DNA of 64,000 nt from the NCBI GenBank assembly GCA_913775315.1, contig CAJYIX010000010.1:62001-126000 (forward strand), in the 5' to 3' direction. Source of the DNA: an uncultured Sphingomonas sp. (GTDB lineage Bacteria > Pseudomonadota > Alphaproteobacteria > Sphingomonadales > Sphingomonadaceae). The notes under the pieces are model-generated. The model searched no databases. It saw only the letters and a list, made by a program, of their open reading frames with translations, and was not told the origin of the DNA. The translations under genes were made by a program, and so were the position numbers. Below are positions 9,455 to 17,896 of this stretch, piece by piece. Position 1 is the stretch's first letter; every line of letters starts with the position of its first letter.

Positions 9455-9718
9455 GTGCGCTGGCAGTCGGCCCTCGCGATCTGGTTCCTGTTCTGGTTCC
9501 TGTCGCTGTTCTTCGTCCTCCCCTTCTTCGCGCGGACCAGCGAAGAGGCGGGGGTGGCGAAGGTGCCGGGACAGGCCGACAGCGCGCCGGTGCGCTTTCC
9601 GTTCGGGCGGATCGTCCTGTGGACGACGATCGTCGGGAGCGCGTTGTTCGGCCTGTTCTATGCCAATTTCGTGTTCGGGTGGGTGACCGCCGATATGTTG
9701 GACTTCACCGGGCGATAG
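9455..9718 (+). CDS. DUF1467 family small membrane protein
   Basis: An 87-residue protein with two predicted membrane helices, one at the extreme N-terminus (AIWFLFWFLSLFFVLPFF) and one near residues 54-75. The short N-terminal hydrophobic block followed by a polar loop and the second helix match the DUF1467 family of alphaproteobacteria. GTG start 7 nt after rnj, so probably co-transcribed. Function unknown; its position after RNase J is common in this group. Confidence 0.8.
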   Translation: MRWQSALAIWFLFWFLSLFFVLPFFARTSEEAGVAKVPGQADSAPVRFPFGRIVLWTTIVGSALFGLFYANFVFGWVTADMLDFTGR

Positions 9719-9722
9719 GCGC

Positions 9723-10490
9723 TCAGTCGAGCCGCTGCACTTCGATGTTGCGGAACTCGACCGGGTGGCCCTCGCTCTGCACCGCGATATAGCCGCCGCG
9801 CAGTGCGAGCGCGCCGCCGGCGGCCTCTATCAGCGGCTTCGCATCGGCATCCGCGGGGTCGAGTTCCGGCGCGCTGTAAGTCAGCACGATCTTGCCATCG
9901 ATGCGGTGCGTGATCCGCCCGTCCGGCAACACCTCCACCTCGGCGCGGACCCAGCGGCCATTGGGCAGGATCGGTCCCGACGACAGGATGCAATGGCGCA
10001 GGTCGCGCTTGCCGGCGAAGACGACCGTCGTGCCCGGCGTGCAGAGGTTGCCGGTCGGCTCGCGCGCCGGGCGGGGGCTGCCGAGCAGCTGGACTTCGAG
10101 GCTGACGGGGAATTGCTGGTCGCGCGCCATCGTTTGGGGCGCCTGCGCGTCGATCATCACGCCCGAATTGCTCGTCTGCCAGTCGGCGATACCGGGCAGC
10201 GATTTGCTGAAAAAGCGGTAGTCGAGCCTCAGGCGATACGCCTTGAGCGGTGTGTTCCAGAACAGATGCCCGAACTCGCCGGCGAATTTGCGATAATTGG
10301 CATGCGACACGCGGATCGCGCCGCCGCGCACGACGAACATGCCGAGTGCGTCCTCGCCCGCTGCCTGTCCAGTGATCTTGGGCGTCCAGCCAGCAAGGCT
10401 CCTGCCATCGAAGATCCGCTCCCAGCGCGGTTCGGCGGGCGCCGCCGCGCCGATGAGCAGGAGCGACAGCGGCAGGAAGAGATGCCTCAC
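9723..10490 (-). CDS. Secreted DUF1080 (3-keto-disaccharide hydrolase-like) protein
   Basis: A 255-residue protein with a Sec signal peptide (LFLPLSLLLIGAAAPAEP, cleavage near residue 19) followed by a concanavalin-like DUF1080 domain. Typical elements are WERIFDGRSLAGWTPK at the start, FGHLFWNTPLKAYRLRLDYRF, NSGVMIDAQAPQ, and the C-terminal GGYIAVQSEGHPVEFRNIEV. Some family members act on 3-keto-glycosides or bind sugars; a specific substrate cannot be named here. The GTG start overlaps the stop of the upstream coiled-coil gene (GTGA), so the two genes are coupled. Confidence 0.85.
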   Translation of the reverse strand: MRHLFLPLSLLLIGAAAPAEPRWERIFDGRSLAGWTPKITGQAAGEDALGMFVVRGGAIRVSHANYRKFAGEFGHLFWNTPLKAYRLRLDYRFFSKSLPGIADWQTSNSGVMIDAQAPQTMARDQQFPVSLEVQLLGSPRPAREPTGNLCTPGTTVVFAGKRDLRHCILSSGPILPNGRWVRAEVEVLPDGRITHRIDGKIVLTYSAPELDPADADAKPLIEAAGGALALRGGYIAVQSEGHPVEFRNIEVQRLD

Positions 10491-12781
10491 GTTCGCAGCC
10501 GCTCGATCGCCTGCGCCAGCGCGACGTAGAGCTTGCCCGAATCGCTCGACAGCAGCGTGACGCCCATCGGCGATCCGTCGCGCTGCGCCAGCACCAGCCG
10601 CAGCATCGCCTCGAAATCGTGGATGTAGCGGTTCACCTGATCGTGGAACTGGTCGTCGGCGTCGTAGAGCGCGGCGATTTCGCGCAGGTCCGCGGGGTCG
10701 AGCAGGCGAACGGCGCGGCGGGTGAAGACACCGCGATCGCCCTTCAGATACGCGGCCCAGGCGGTGTCGGCGACGTCGGCGGACAGCGCCTTGGTGATGT
10801 CGATCGCGGCGGAGTTCAGCGCCTCGATCAGCAGCGACACGCGGCGCGCGAAGCTGTCGCGCTCGCCCGCTTCGCGCGCGGCCTCGGCGGCTTCGATGCG
10901 GGTTTCGACGACGGCGGACGCCTCGGCGATGGCGAGTGTCTTCTCCCCCACCCGGTCGGCAGCGCGCGCGGCGACGCGGACGGCATCGTCGGCGGCCTTG
11001 GCGAGCAGCGAGAGTTGGCGCGCGACGGCGTCGTCGAAGGCGTGGGCGAACCGCTCGACCGCGGCATGCTCGAGCTGCGCGGCGGTTTCGGGGATCACCG
11101 CGCCCAGCGTCTTTCGCGCATGGTCGGCGGTCGCCCCGGCGGTTTCGCGGATGCGCAGCAGCATCTCGACCAGTTTCGGCGCGGCGCCGTCGGTGAAGTC
11201 GCGCGTGTCGGCGATCGTCTGTTCGATCGTCGCCTGGATGCCCTCGATCCGGTCGCTGCCGGTGCCCAGCGCCTCGACCAGCGCGGCGGAGAGCTTGACC
11301 AGCGTGTCGCGCTGTGTCGCCACCACGTCGTTGATCGCCTCGATCGCGCCGTGCGTGCTTTCGGCGGCGGTGACGAGCGCGAGCAGTTCGGGCTTGGCCG
11401 CGGCGACGATCCGGCGGCTGTCGGCGACACGCGCGTCGAGCCGACCGAGCGCTTCGGGCAGCGTCTCGTCGATCTCGCGCGTCGCGGCGTCGAGCGCAGT
11501 GAGCAGGCTCTCCGCCGTCTGCATCGTCGCCTGTGCCACCGCATCGCCGCCGGTCATCGCGTCGCGCATCGCGTCGAGCCCGGCGGTGACGGTCGCGACG
11601 TGCTGCGCGAGCGACAGCGCGCGGGCGTTGCCGGTCTCGTGCAGCAGGTCGAGCTGCGCGGTCGCGCGCGCGACGTTGGTGTCGAGCGTCTCGAACAGCG
11701 CGCCGGCCTGAATATGCTCGGCATCGAGCGCGTCGGCGATACGGCCGATGCTTGCCTCGACATGCGCGATCCGCTCGCGCAGCCGTTCGAGCCCGGCCTG
11801 CGCATGGCCGTCCAGCGCGGCCTGGTTAGCGGCGAGCATGGCGGTCGTCGCCTCGCCCTGCGCGGCGATGCCGCGGCGCGCCTCGTCGATCGCGGCGGCG
11901 GCGCGGTCGAGCACCGCATCAACTTCGGCAGAGGTCTTGGCGGCGACGTCCTCCAGCCGCTGGCCCGCGCTCTCGCTGGTCGCCTCCATCCGGGCGATGT
12001 GCGCGGCAAGCCGCTGGGCGGCACCGCCCGCCACCTCGTCCGCATGGCGCCCGCGCTCAGCGAGCGCGGCAAGCTGTGCGTCGAGCGCCGACACCCGCTC
12101 GCCCGTCTCCATCCCGATCGCGCCGAAGGTGCGGGCGAGCGCGTCGACCTCGCCCTGCGCCTTGGGCAGTTGCGCCATCAGGATCGCGAGCCGCTTGCCC
12201 GCCGCCTCGGTTGATTCGCCCAGCACGCGGGCGGCGCCGTGGATCGAGGCGACTTCGGTCGTCATCGCGTTCGACACCGCCTGCATCCGCGCGGTCGCGC
12301 TGTCGCCGGTCTCCATCAGCTCGCGCATATGCTGGTCGAGCAGCGCGCGGTCGGCGGCGAGCCGTTCGGAGAGCTGGCCCATCCGCGCCTCGAACAGGTC
12401 GGCCTCGGCGCGCATCGCGGCTTGCAGCGCGGCGAAGCGGCGCGCGCGCGCATCACCGCCGCGCCGCGCGACCAGAAAGAGCAGCGCGACGAGCGCCGGC
12501 GGGACGAGGATCGCCGCCGCCAGCTGGATCGTCGCGGCGGGCATCAGCGCGACGGGCAGGGGGGCGGCGAACAGCGACCACAGGCACCAGCCGAGCCAGA
12601 CGACGGTCACCCCGACCGCGGCGATCATCGCGAGTCGCGCGGTCGGATCGGGCGGGGGCGGATCATAGGCGTCGGGCACCATCGCCTCCCGCTCCAAGGG
12701 GAGGATATTGTCCTCGTCCGCGGGCTGGGCCGCCCGGTCGGCGTGGAAATCGATGATGCGCGAACCCCCGTTCATGCCCAC
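10487..12781 (-). CDS. Large membrane-anchored coiled-coil protein of unknown function
   Basis: A 764-residue protein with a short acidic/proline-rich cytoplasmic N-terminus. Two adjacent membrane helices follow (about residues 50-72 and 84-105), then roughly 600 residues of Ala/Glu/Arg/Asp-rich sequence predicted to form long coiled coils (for example ATTAMLAANQAALDGHAQAG). No catalytic motif is seen. The C-terminal 130 residues (FTRRAVRLLDPADLREIAAL onward) look globular and may be a separate conserved domain. The layout resembles envelope-tethered scaffold or chemoreceptor-like stalk proteins, but no HAMP or signalling hairpin is evident. Start ATG 12781 or ATG 12775. Confidence 0.7.
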   Translation of the reverse strand: MGMNGGSRIIDFHADRAAQPADEDNILPLEREAMVPDAYDPPPPDPTARLAMIAAVGVTVVWLGWCLWSLFAAPLPVALMPAATIQLAAAILVPPALVALLFLVARRGGDARARRFAALQAAMRAEADLFEARMGQLSERLAADRALLDQHMRELMETGDSATARMQAVSNAMTTEVASIHGAARVLGESTEAAGKRLAILMAQLPKAQGEVDALARTFGAIGMETGERVSALDAQLAALAERGRHADEVAGGAAQRLAAHIARMEATSESAGQRLEDVAAKTSAEVDAVLDRAAAAIDEARRGIAAQGEATTAMLAANQAALDGHAQAGLERLRERIAHVEASIGRIADALDAEHIQAGALFETLDTNVARATAQLDLLHETGNARALSLAQHVATVTAGLDAMRDAMTGGDAVAQATMQTAESLLTALDAATREIDETLPEALGRLDARVADSRRIVAAAKPELLALVTAAESTHGAIEAINDVVATQRDTLVKLSAALVEALGTGSDRIEGIQATIEQTIADTRDFTDGAAPKLVEMLLRIRETAGATADHARKTLGAVIPETAAQLEHAAVERFAHAFDDAVARQLSLLAKAADDAVRVAARAADRVGEKTLAIAEASAVVETRIEAAEAAREAGERDSFARRVSLLIEALNSAAIDITKALSADVADTAWAAYLKGDRGVFTRRAVRLLDPADLREIAALYDADDQFHDQVNRYIHDFEAMLRLVLAQRDGSPMGVTLLSSDSGKLYVALAQAIERLRT

Positions 12782-12852
12782 TCTCTATCACAAAGCGATC
12801 GGGCGGCGAGCGAAACCATGAATTAACCCCCCGGCGTTTACCTTCATTTGCG

Positions 12853-13146
12853 ATGGCCTATGACCCCGGAGCGATCGATGCGACCCTGGCGGCGGCGGTG
12901 GGTGACGAACCCGCGCTGATCGCCGAGTTGCGCGAAGCCTTTCTCGAAAGCGCCAAGCGCGCACTGCACGTGATGCTGACCGCGGAGGACGGCGAGTCGT
13001 GGCGGCAGGGCGCGTGGCGGCTGAAGGGGCTTGCCGCCAGCTTCGGCGCGGTGCGGCTGATGGCGCTGGCGGGCGAGGCGGCTGCCGCGCCGGCGGGAGA
13101 CATCCAGATGCTGCGCCGCCTGCGCCGCGCGGTCGAGCGGCTCTAG
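12853..13146 (+). CDS. Hpt-like protein lacking the phospho-accepting histidine
   Basis: A 97-residue all-helical protein with the spacing of a histidine-phosphotransfer (Hpt) domain: GDEPALIAELREAFLESA followed by AWRLKGLAASFGAVRLMALA. In functional Hpt domains the second motif reads H-x-L-K-G; here Trp55 occupies the histidine position. The protein may therefore be a docking or inhibitory Hpt homolog rather than a phosphorelay carrier. It is divergent from the coiled-coil gene and upstream of the isoaspartyl-methyltransferase-like gene. The fold assignment is from the motif only. Confidence 0.65.
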   Translation: MAYDPGAIDATLAAAVGDEPALIAELREAFLESAKRALHVMLTAEDGESWRQGAWRLKGLAASFGAVRLMALAGEAAAAPAGDIQMLRRLRRAVERL

Positions 13147-13265
13147 CCAGGGGATCGCGCCCGCCGCCCGGAATCGGACACCGCCGCCGATGCCTGCGCT
13201 TTCGGTGCAACAGCTTGGCGCGAGGGTTTCGCCGCGATAGAAGCGGCGGGATCAACTAGTGTATT

Positions 13266-13286
13266 GCACACCTAATACGGTTGTGC
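13266..13286. promoter_or_regulatory. GCACA-N11-TGTGC inverted repeat with a TAATAC box
   Basis: In the 152-bp gap before the methyltransferase-like gene, half-sites GCACA (13266-13270) and TGTGC (13282-13286) flank TAATAC (13273-13278), a reasonable -10 hexamer. The downstream start is 13 bp beyond. This could be a promoter with an overlapping operator. No convincing -35 was found. The rest of the gap (13147-13265) shows no gene. Confidence 0.3.
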
Positions 13287-13298
13287 GAAAAGGCGGAC

Positions 13299-13988
13299 AT
13301 GATGACGACCACCCTCGATGCAGCAGCTGTGCTGGAGAACGGCGAGGCGCTGCGCAATGCCATGGTGGCCAGCCAGCTGCGCACGAGCGCGGTCAACGAT
13401 CCGCGGGTGGTCGCCGCGATGGCGCAGGTCGAGCGCGAGCGGTTCCTGCCCGCTAGTGCCGCGCGCTTCGCCTATGCCGACACGATGGTCGATCTGGGCC
13501 ATGGCCGCCGCCACAACAATCCGCTCGCCACCGGCCGCCTGCTGACCGAGGCGCGCGTGCAGCCCGGTGACAAGGTGCTGCTGGTCGGTGCCGCCGGCGG
13601 CTATGCCGCGGCGCTGCTCGCCAAGCTGGCCCGGCACGTCGTCGCGCTGGAGGAGCAGCCCGAGCTGGTCGCGCATGCGCGCGCGGCGCTGGCCGGCATC
13701 CATAATGTCGAGGTGGTCGAGGGGCCGCTTAACGCCGGTTGGGAAGCGGGTGCGCCCTATGACCTGATCGTCGTCGATGGCGCGATCGAGGCACTGCCCG
13801 CCTGCCTGTGCGAGCAGGCGCATCCGGGCGCACGGCTCGCCACTGGCCTCGTCGATCGGGGCGTCACGCGGTTGGCGACCGGCGCGCGGGGCGTGTCGGG
13901 CTTCGGCCTCGTCGATTTCGCCGATTGCGCCTGCCCGATCCTGCCCGGGTTCGAGAAGCCGCGCGGGTTCAAGTTCGGAAACCTTTAG
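13299..13988 (+). CDS. Protein-L-isoaspartate O-methyltransferase family protein
   Basis: A 229-residue SAM-dependent methyltransferase of the PCMT family, which in other bacteria repairs isoaspartyl residues. Visible features are the N-terminal ALRNAMVASQLRTSAVNDPR, VERERFLP, the SAM-binding VLLVGAAGGYAAALLAKLA and the motif DLIVVDGAIEALP. The start chosen is ATG 13299 (AAGG about 7 nt upstream). It lies upstream of tolC, a conserved arrangement in alphaproteobacteria. The glycine-rich motif (GAAGGY rather than GTGSGY) is atypical, so activity as a true repair enzyme is uncertain. Confidence 0.85.
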   Translation: MMTTTLDAAAVLENGEALRNAMVASQLRTSAVNDPRVVAAMAQVERERFLPASAARFAYADTMVDLGHGRRHNNPLATGRLLTEARVQPGDKVLLVGAAGGYAAALLAKLARHVVALEEQPELVAHARAALAGIHNVEVVEGPLNAGWEAGAPYDLIVVDGAIEALPACLCEQAHPGARLATGLVDRGVTRLATGARGVSGFGLVDFADCACPILPGFEKPRGFKFGNL

Positions 13989-14050
13989 GATTGCACCGCT
14001 TTCCCCCGATCGGATAGGATCGGGGCCGGGGAGCACAACGAAAGACGGGG

Positions 14051-15646
14051 ATGATGAGGGGGATGCGACTGGCCTTGCTGGCCGGAACGATGGCGTGCAG
14101 CCTGACGGTGGTGGCTGGGCCAGCCGCTGCGCAGACGGTGACGCCGCCGCCCGCCGACCCGGCGCCGGAGGGCGCGCCCGCGACCGCCGCCACGCCGACG
14201 ACGCTGCGCGATGCGCTGCTCCGTGCCTATAGCGACAGCCCCGTCCTCGCCGGGCAGCGCGCCAGCCTGCGCGCCACGAACGAGGGCGTGCCGCTGGCAC
14301 GCGCCGATGCGCTGCCGCAGGCGAATGTCCGCGGCAACTACACTCGCTTCCTCGTCCAGGGGCAGAACGCCTTCCTCCAGCCCGATCAGGCGCTGACCGC
14401 CGACGGACAGGTGACGCAGAACGTGTTTGCCGGCGGGCGCATCCGCAACTCGGTCGCCGCGGCCAAGACGCGGGTGCTGGCGGGGCGATCGAACCTGCGC
14501 ACGACCGAGGCCAATCTCTTCACCGATGTCGTCGCCGCCTACAACGACGTGATCCGCGACGAGGCGACGGTCGAGCTCAACCGCCAGAACGTCCGCAGCC
14601 TTGAGGTCAATCTTCAGGCGACACGCGACCGGTTCGAGGTCGGCGACCTCACGCGCACCGACGTCGCCCAGTCCGAAGCACGGCTGTCGGGCGCGATCGG
14701 GCAGCTTCGCATCGCCGAGGCGCAGTTGATCGCCAGCCGCGAGGGCTATCTTCAGGTGGTCGGCGCGGTGCCGGGGCAACTCGCGCCGCCGCCTGCGCTG
14801 CCCAACCTGCCCGCCGATCCGCAGGCGGCGGTCAGCACCGCGCTCAACAACAACCCCGCGCTCGAAGCGGCCGAGCATAACCGCGACGCCGCCGCGCTCG
14901 ACGTGCGTGCGGCGCGCGGGGCGCGGCTGCCGCAGGCGGACCTGTTCGCCGGCGGCAGCTACTTCAATTATCTTGGCTCGCTGCCCTCGTCGGTGGTCGG
15001 GACCAGCGTGCCGCAGTCGGGCACCTCCGCGCAGGCGGGCGTCAGCCTGACGCTGCCAATCTATCAGGGCGGGCGACCGGCCGCGCAGGTGCGCCAGGCG
15101 CAGGCGCGCCAGGGCCAGGCGATCGAACAGGTGACCGCGACCGAACGCGGCGTAATCGCACAGGCGCGCACCGCCTTCGCCAACTGGCAGTCGTCGCAGC
15201 GGGTGATCGAGGCGTCGGAGGCCGCAGTCGCCGCCAACCGCCTGAGCCTGGAGGGCGTGCGGGCCGAGAACAGCGTCGGCAATCGCACGATCATCGAAGT
15301 GCTGAACGCCGAGCAGGAACTGCTCAACAGCCAGGTCAACCTCGTGTCCGCCCGCCGCGACGCCTATGTCGCGGGCTTCGCGCTCTTGGCGGCGATGGGC
15401 CGGGCGGAGGCGGAGGACTTGGGCCTCGACGGCGGTGCACTCTATAACCCGCTGACCGACTACAAGCGCGTGGCCAAGGCTTGGTTCGATTACGACGACG
15501 AACCGACGCCGCGCCCGGTCGGCACGCGGACCGTCGATGCGCCCGCGCAGACGCCGATCGTGACCCGCGCGCTGGAGCCGCAGTTGCAGCGCCCCGTTGA
15601 CACCGACCCCGCCAATCCGTCAGGTGGCGTCAGACCGCCGCGCTGA
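14051..15646 (+). CDS. tolC: TolC family outer-membrane efflux channel
   Basis: A 531-residue outer-membrane factor for type I secretion and RND/MFS efflux. It has a signal peptide (RLALLAGTMACSLTVVAGPAAAQ), a Pro-rich linker and two internally repeated OEP halves. TLRDALLRAYSDSPVLAGQR opens the first; EAAEHNRDAAALDVRAARGA and LTLPIYQGGRPAAQVRQAQ lie in the second. An Arg/Pro-rich C-terminal tail of about 60 residues extends past the barrel domain. It lies directly upstream of popZ, as in many alphaproteobacteria. Confidence 0.9.
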   Translation: MMRGMRLALLAGTMACSLTVVAGPAAAQTVTPPPADPAPEGAPATAATPTTLRDALLRAYSDSPVLAGQRASLRATNEGVPLARADALPQANVRGNYTRFLVQGQNAFLQPDQALTADGQVTQNVFAGGRIRNSVAAAKTRVLAGRSNLRTTEANLFTDVVAAYNDVIRDEATVELNRQNVRSLEVNLQATRDRFEVGDLTRTDVAQSEARLSGAIGQLRIAEAQLIASREGYLQVVGAVPGQLAPPPALPNLPADPQAAVSTALNNNPALEAAEHNRDAAALDVRAARGARLPQADLFAGGSYFNYLGSLPSSVVGTSVPQSGTSAQAGVSLTLPIYQGGRPAAQVRQAQARQGQAIEQVTATERGVIAQARTAFANWQSSQRVIEASEAAVAANRLSLEGVRAENSVGNRTIIEVLNAEQELLNSQVNLVSARRDAYVAGFALLAAMGRAEAEDLGLDGGALYNPLTDYKRVAKAWFDYDDEPTPRPVGTRTVDAPAQTPIVTRALEPQLQRPVDTDPANPSGGVRPPR

Positions 15647-15680
15647 CAGGGGCCGGGGGTTTAAGGGCGGCGAGGAAGGC

Positions 15681-16178
15681 ATGGGGGATCTGAGCAACGA
15701 ACCGTCGATGGAGGACATCCTCTCGTCGATCAAACGGATCATCGCCGAGGAGGGCGACCCGCAGTCGCCGCGCGGCCGCCGGATAGGCCGTCCCGCGCCG
15801 CCGCCCGTCGCCGAACCCGACGAGGACGAGGCACCCGAGACGGTGCTCGAACTCAACGAGCCCGTCACACCGCCCGAGCCGCCCCGCGTCGAGGCGCCGC
15901 GACCCGACCCCGTACCGGCCGAGCCGCCCCGCGCCGCCGCCGCGCCCGATCCCGCGATCCTGTCCGCCCGCGCGGCGCAGGCGACGCGCGGACAGCTCGA
16001 GGCGCTGTCGCGGCTGATCGTCAAGCCAGAGACGCCCGGTACCGACACGCTGGAGGGCATGGTGCGCGAGATGCTGAAGCCGATGCTCAGCGAATGGCTC
16101 GACGCCAACCTGCCGCGAATCGTCGAGACGATGGTCGCGCGCGAGATCGAGCGGATCGTCGGCCGACAGGCGGGCTAA
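15681..16178 (+). CDS. popZ: Polar organizing protein PopZ (DUF2497 family)
   Basis: A 165-residue scaffold that in Caulobacter forms a polar matrix anchoring the ParB-parS complex and signalling proteins. The two conserved ends are clear. The N-terminal interaction helix EPSMEDILSSIKRIIAEEG is at residues 7-25; the C-terminal oligomerisation helices LEGMVREMLKPMLSEWL and LPRIVETMVAREIERIVGR lie near residues 122-163. The middle is an acidic, proline-rich disordered linker. The start is ATG 15681 with GAGGAAGG upstream, rather than an earlier in-frame start inside tolC. The identity rests on both terminal motifs plus the tolC-popZ-valS context. Confidence 0.88.
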   Translation: MGDLSNEPSMEDILSSIKRIIAEEGDPQSPRGRRIGRPAPPPVAEPDEDEAPETVLELNEPVTPPEPPRVEAPRPDPVPAEPPRAAAAPDPAILSARAAQATRGQLEALSRLIVKPETPGTDTLEGMVREMLKPMLSEWLDANLPRIVETMVAREIERIVGRQAG

Positions 16179-16244
16179 AGTCACCCTAAAGGATGATGTC
16201 GGGGTTGCGCGCAACCAAGCGCGTTGCCAAAGGTTCGCCCCGAC

Positions 16245-17861
16245 ATGAGTGACGACGACCTGGATAAGGTACCCGGGGATACGATGATCCCCGGTGTGCT
16301 CCACGTCCCGCCGCCGCATCTGACCGATGCGTCGGCGCCGGAGGGAGCGCGTCACGACATCTTCTTCGCCGCAGTCGAGACGACTCGGATGCCGATGATC
16401 GTCACCGATCCCAACCAGCCCGACAATCCGATCGTCTTCTGCAACAAGGCCTTCGTGAAGATGACGGGCTACACGCCCGCCGATATTGTCGGTCATAATT
16501 GCCGTTTCCTGCAGGGGCCGGAGACCGACCGGAGCGTCATCGACCAGGTGCGCGACGCGATCGCCCGCCAGGAAGAGGTGGCGGTCGAGGTGCTGAATTA
16601 CCGCAAGAACGGCTCGACCTTCTGGAACGCGCTGTTCGTGTCGCCGGTGTTCGATGCAAGCGGCAAGCTCATCTATTTTTTCGGCAGCCAGCTCGACATC
16701 TCGCGGCGCAAGGAAGCCGAGGAGGCACTGCACCAAGCGCAGAAGATGGAGGCGGTCGGCAAGCTGACCGGCGGCATCGCGCATGATTTCAACAACCTGC
16801 TGCAGGTCGTGCTCGGCTATGTCGACCTGCTGGACGGGCGGATCGACGCGAACGACCGTTCGGCGCGGCGTGCGATCGAGGCGATCGGCGCGGCGGCGAA
16901 TCGCGGCGCCACGCTGACGCAGCAGCTCCTTGCTTTTGCCCGCAAGCAGGAATTGCGCGACCGGCTGCTCAACCTCAACACGCTGGTTTCCGATTTCAGC
17001 CCGATCATTGAGCGCAACCTGGGCGGCGAGGTGACGCTGAAGCGGACGCTGGCAGACGACCTCTGGAACAGCCGCATCGATCCGGTGCAGGCGGAGATGG
17101 CGCTTCTCAACCTCGTTTCCAACGCGCATGACGCGATGGACGGGGCGGGGCACGTGACGATCGCGACCGAGAATGTCGTGACCGACAGCGACGGCGCGCT
17201 GGCGCCGGGGCTGGAGGCGGGGGAATATGTCTCGCTCTCCGTGACCGACAGCGGGCGCGGGATCGAGGAAGAGAATCTCGACAAGATCTTCGACCCGTTC
17301 TTTTCCACCAAGGGCGTGGGCAAGGGCACGGGCCTGGGCCTGTCGATGGTCTATGGTTTCATGCGCCAGTCGGGCGGCGGCGTCGCGGCGGAGAATCTGG
17401 CCGAGGGCGGCGCGCGCTTCACCCTTTATTTCCCGCGCGCGCGCGGCATGGTCGATGCCAAGCCCGGCCCGGTCCTGCGCAATGTCGGCGGCGGCGAGAC
17501 GATCCTGATGGTCGAGGATCAGCCGCAGGTCGCCGAGCTCGGCCGCGCGATGCTGGAGGATTTGGGCTACACCGTCGAGCATGTCGACAATGCCGCCCGC
17601 GCGCTGGAGGTGCTGCGCGGTGGCGGCCAGTTCGCGCTCGTCTTCACCGATATCGTCATGCCCGGCATGACGGGCGTCGCGCTGGCGCAGACGATCCGGC
17701 GAGAGTTCCCGAACCTGCCGGTCCTCCTGACGACGGGCTATTCGGACCGCGCGCTGGACGAGGACAGCCGCGCGTTCGAACTGGTGCGAAAGCCCTATCG
17801 CCGCGCCGACCTGTCCTCGCGCATCAAGACGCTGCTCGACGGGCCGAACGGCATCGCCTGA
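16245..17861 (+). CDS. Blue-light LOV-domain hybrid histidine kinase with C-terminal receiver
   Basis: A 538-residue cytoplasmic sensor with no membrane helix. Residues about 45-160 form a LOV/PAS domain with the photoactive motif GHNCRFLQG; Cys86 is the residue that forms the flavin-cysteinyl adduct under blue light. A kinase core follows with [14 protein letters not shown] (phospho-accepting His180) and an ATPase domain ([30 protein letters not shown]). The C-terminal receiver domain has phospho-acceptor Asp469 (FTDIVMPGM). The start chosen is ATG 16245; a TTG at 16224 is possible. It sits between popZ and valS. Confidence 0.92.
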   Translation: MSDDDLDKVPGDTMIPGVLHVPPPHLTDASAPEGARHDIFFAAVETTRMPMIVTDPNQPDNPIVFCNKAFVKMTGYTPADIVGHNCRFLQGPETDRSVIDQVRDAIARQEEVAVEVLNYRKNGSTFWNALFVSPVFDASGKLIYFFGSQLDISRRKEAEEALHQAQKMEAVGKLTGGIAHDFNNLLQVVLGYVDLLDGRIDANDRSARRAIEAIGAAANRGATLTQQLLAFARKQELRDRLLNLNTLVSDFSPIIERNLGGEVTLKRTLADDLWNSRIDPVQAEMALLNLVSNAHDAMDGAGHVTIATENVVTDSDGALAPGLEAGEYVSLSVTDSGRGIEEENLDKIFDPFFSTKGVGKGTGLGLSMVYGFMRQSGGGVAAENLAEGGARFTLYFPRARGMVDAKPGPVLRNVGGGETILMVEDQPQVAELGRAMLEDLGYTVEHVDNAARALEVLRGGGQFALVFTDIVMPGMTGVALAQTIRREFPNLPVLLTTGYSDRALDEDSRAFELVRKPYRRADLSSRIKTLLDGPNGIA

Positions 17862-17896
17862 CTTGTCATCGGCGCGCGCTCGGATAGAGCGGGGCC

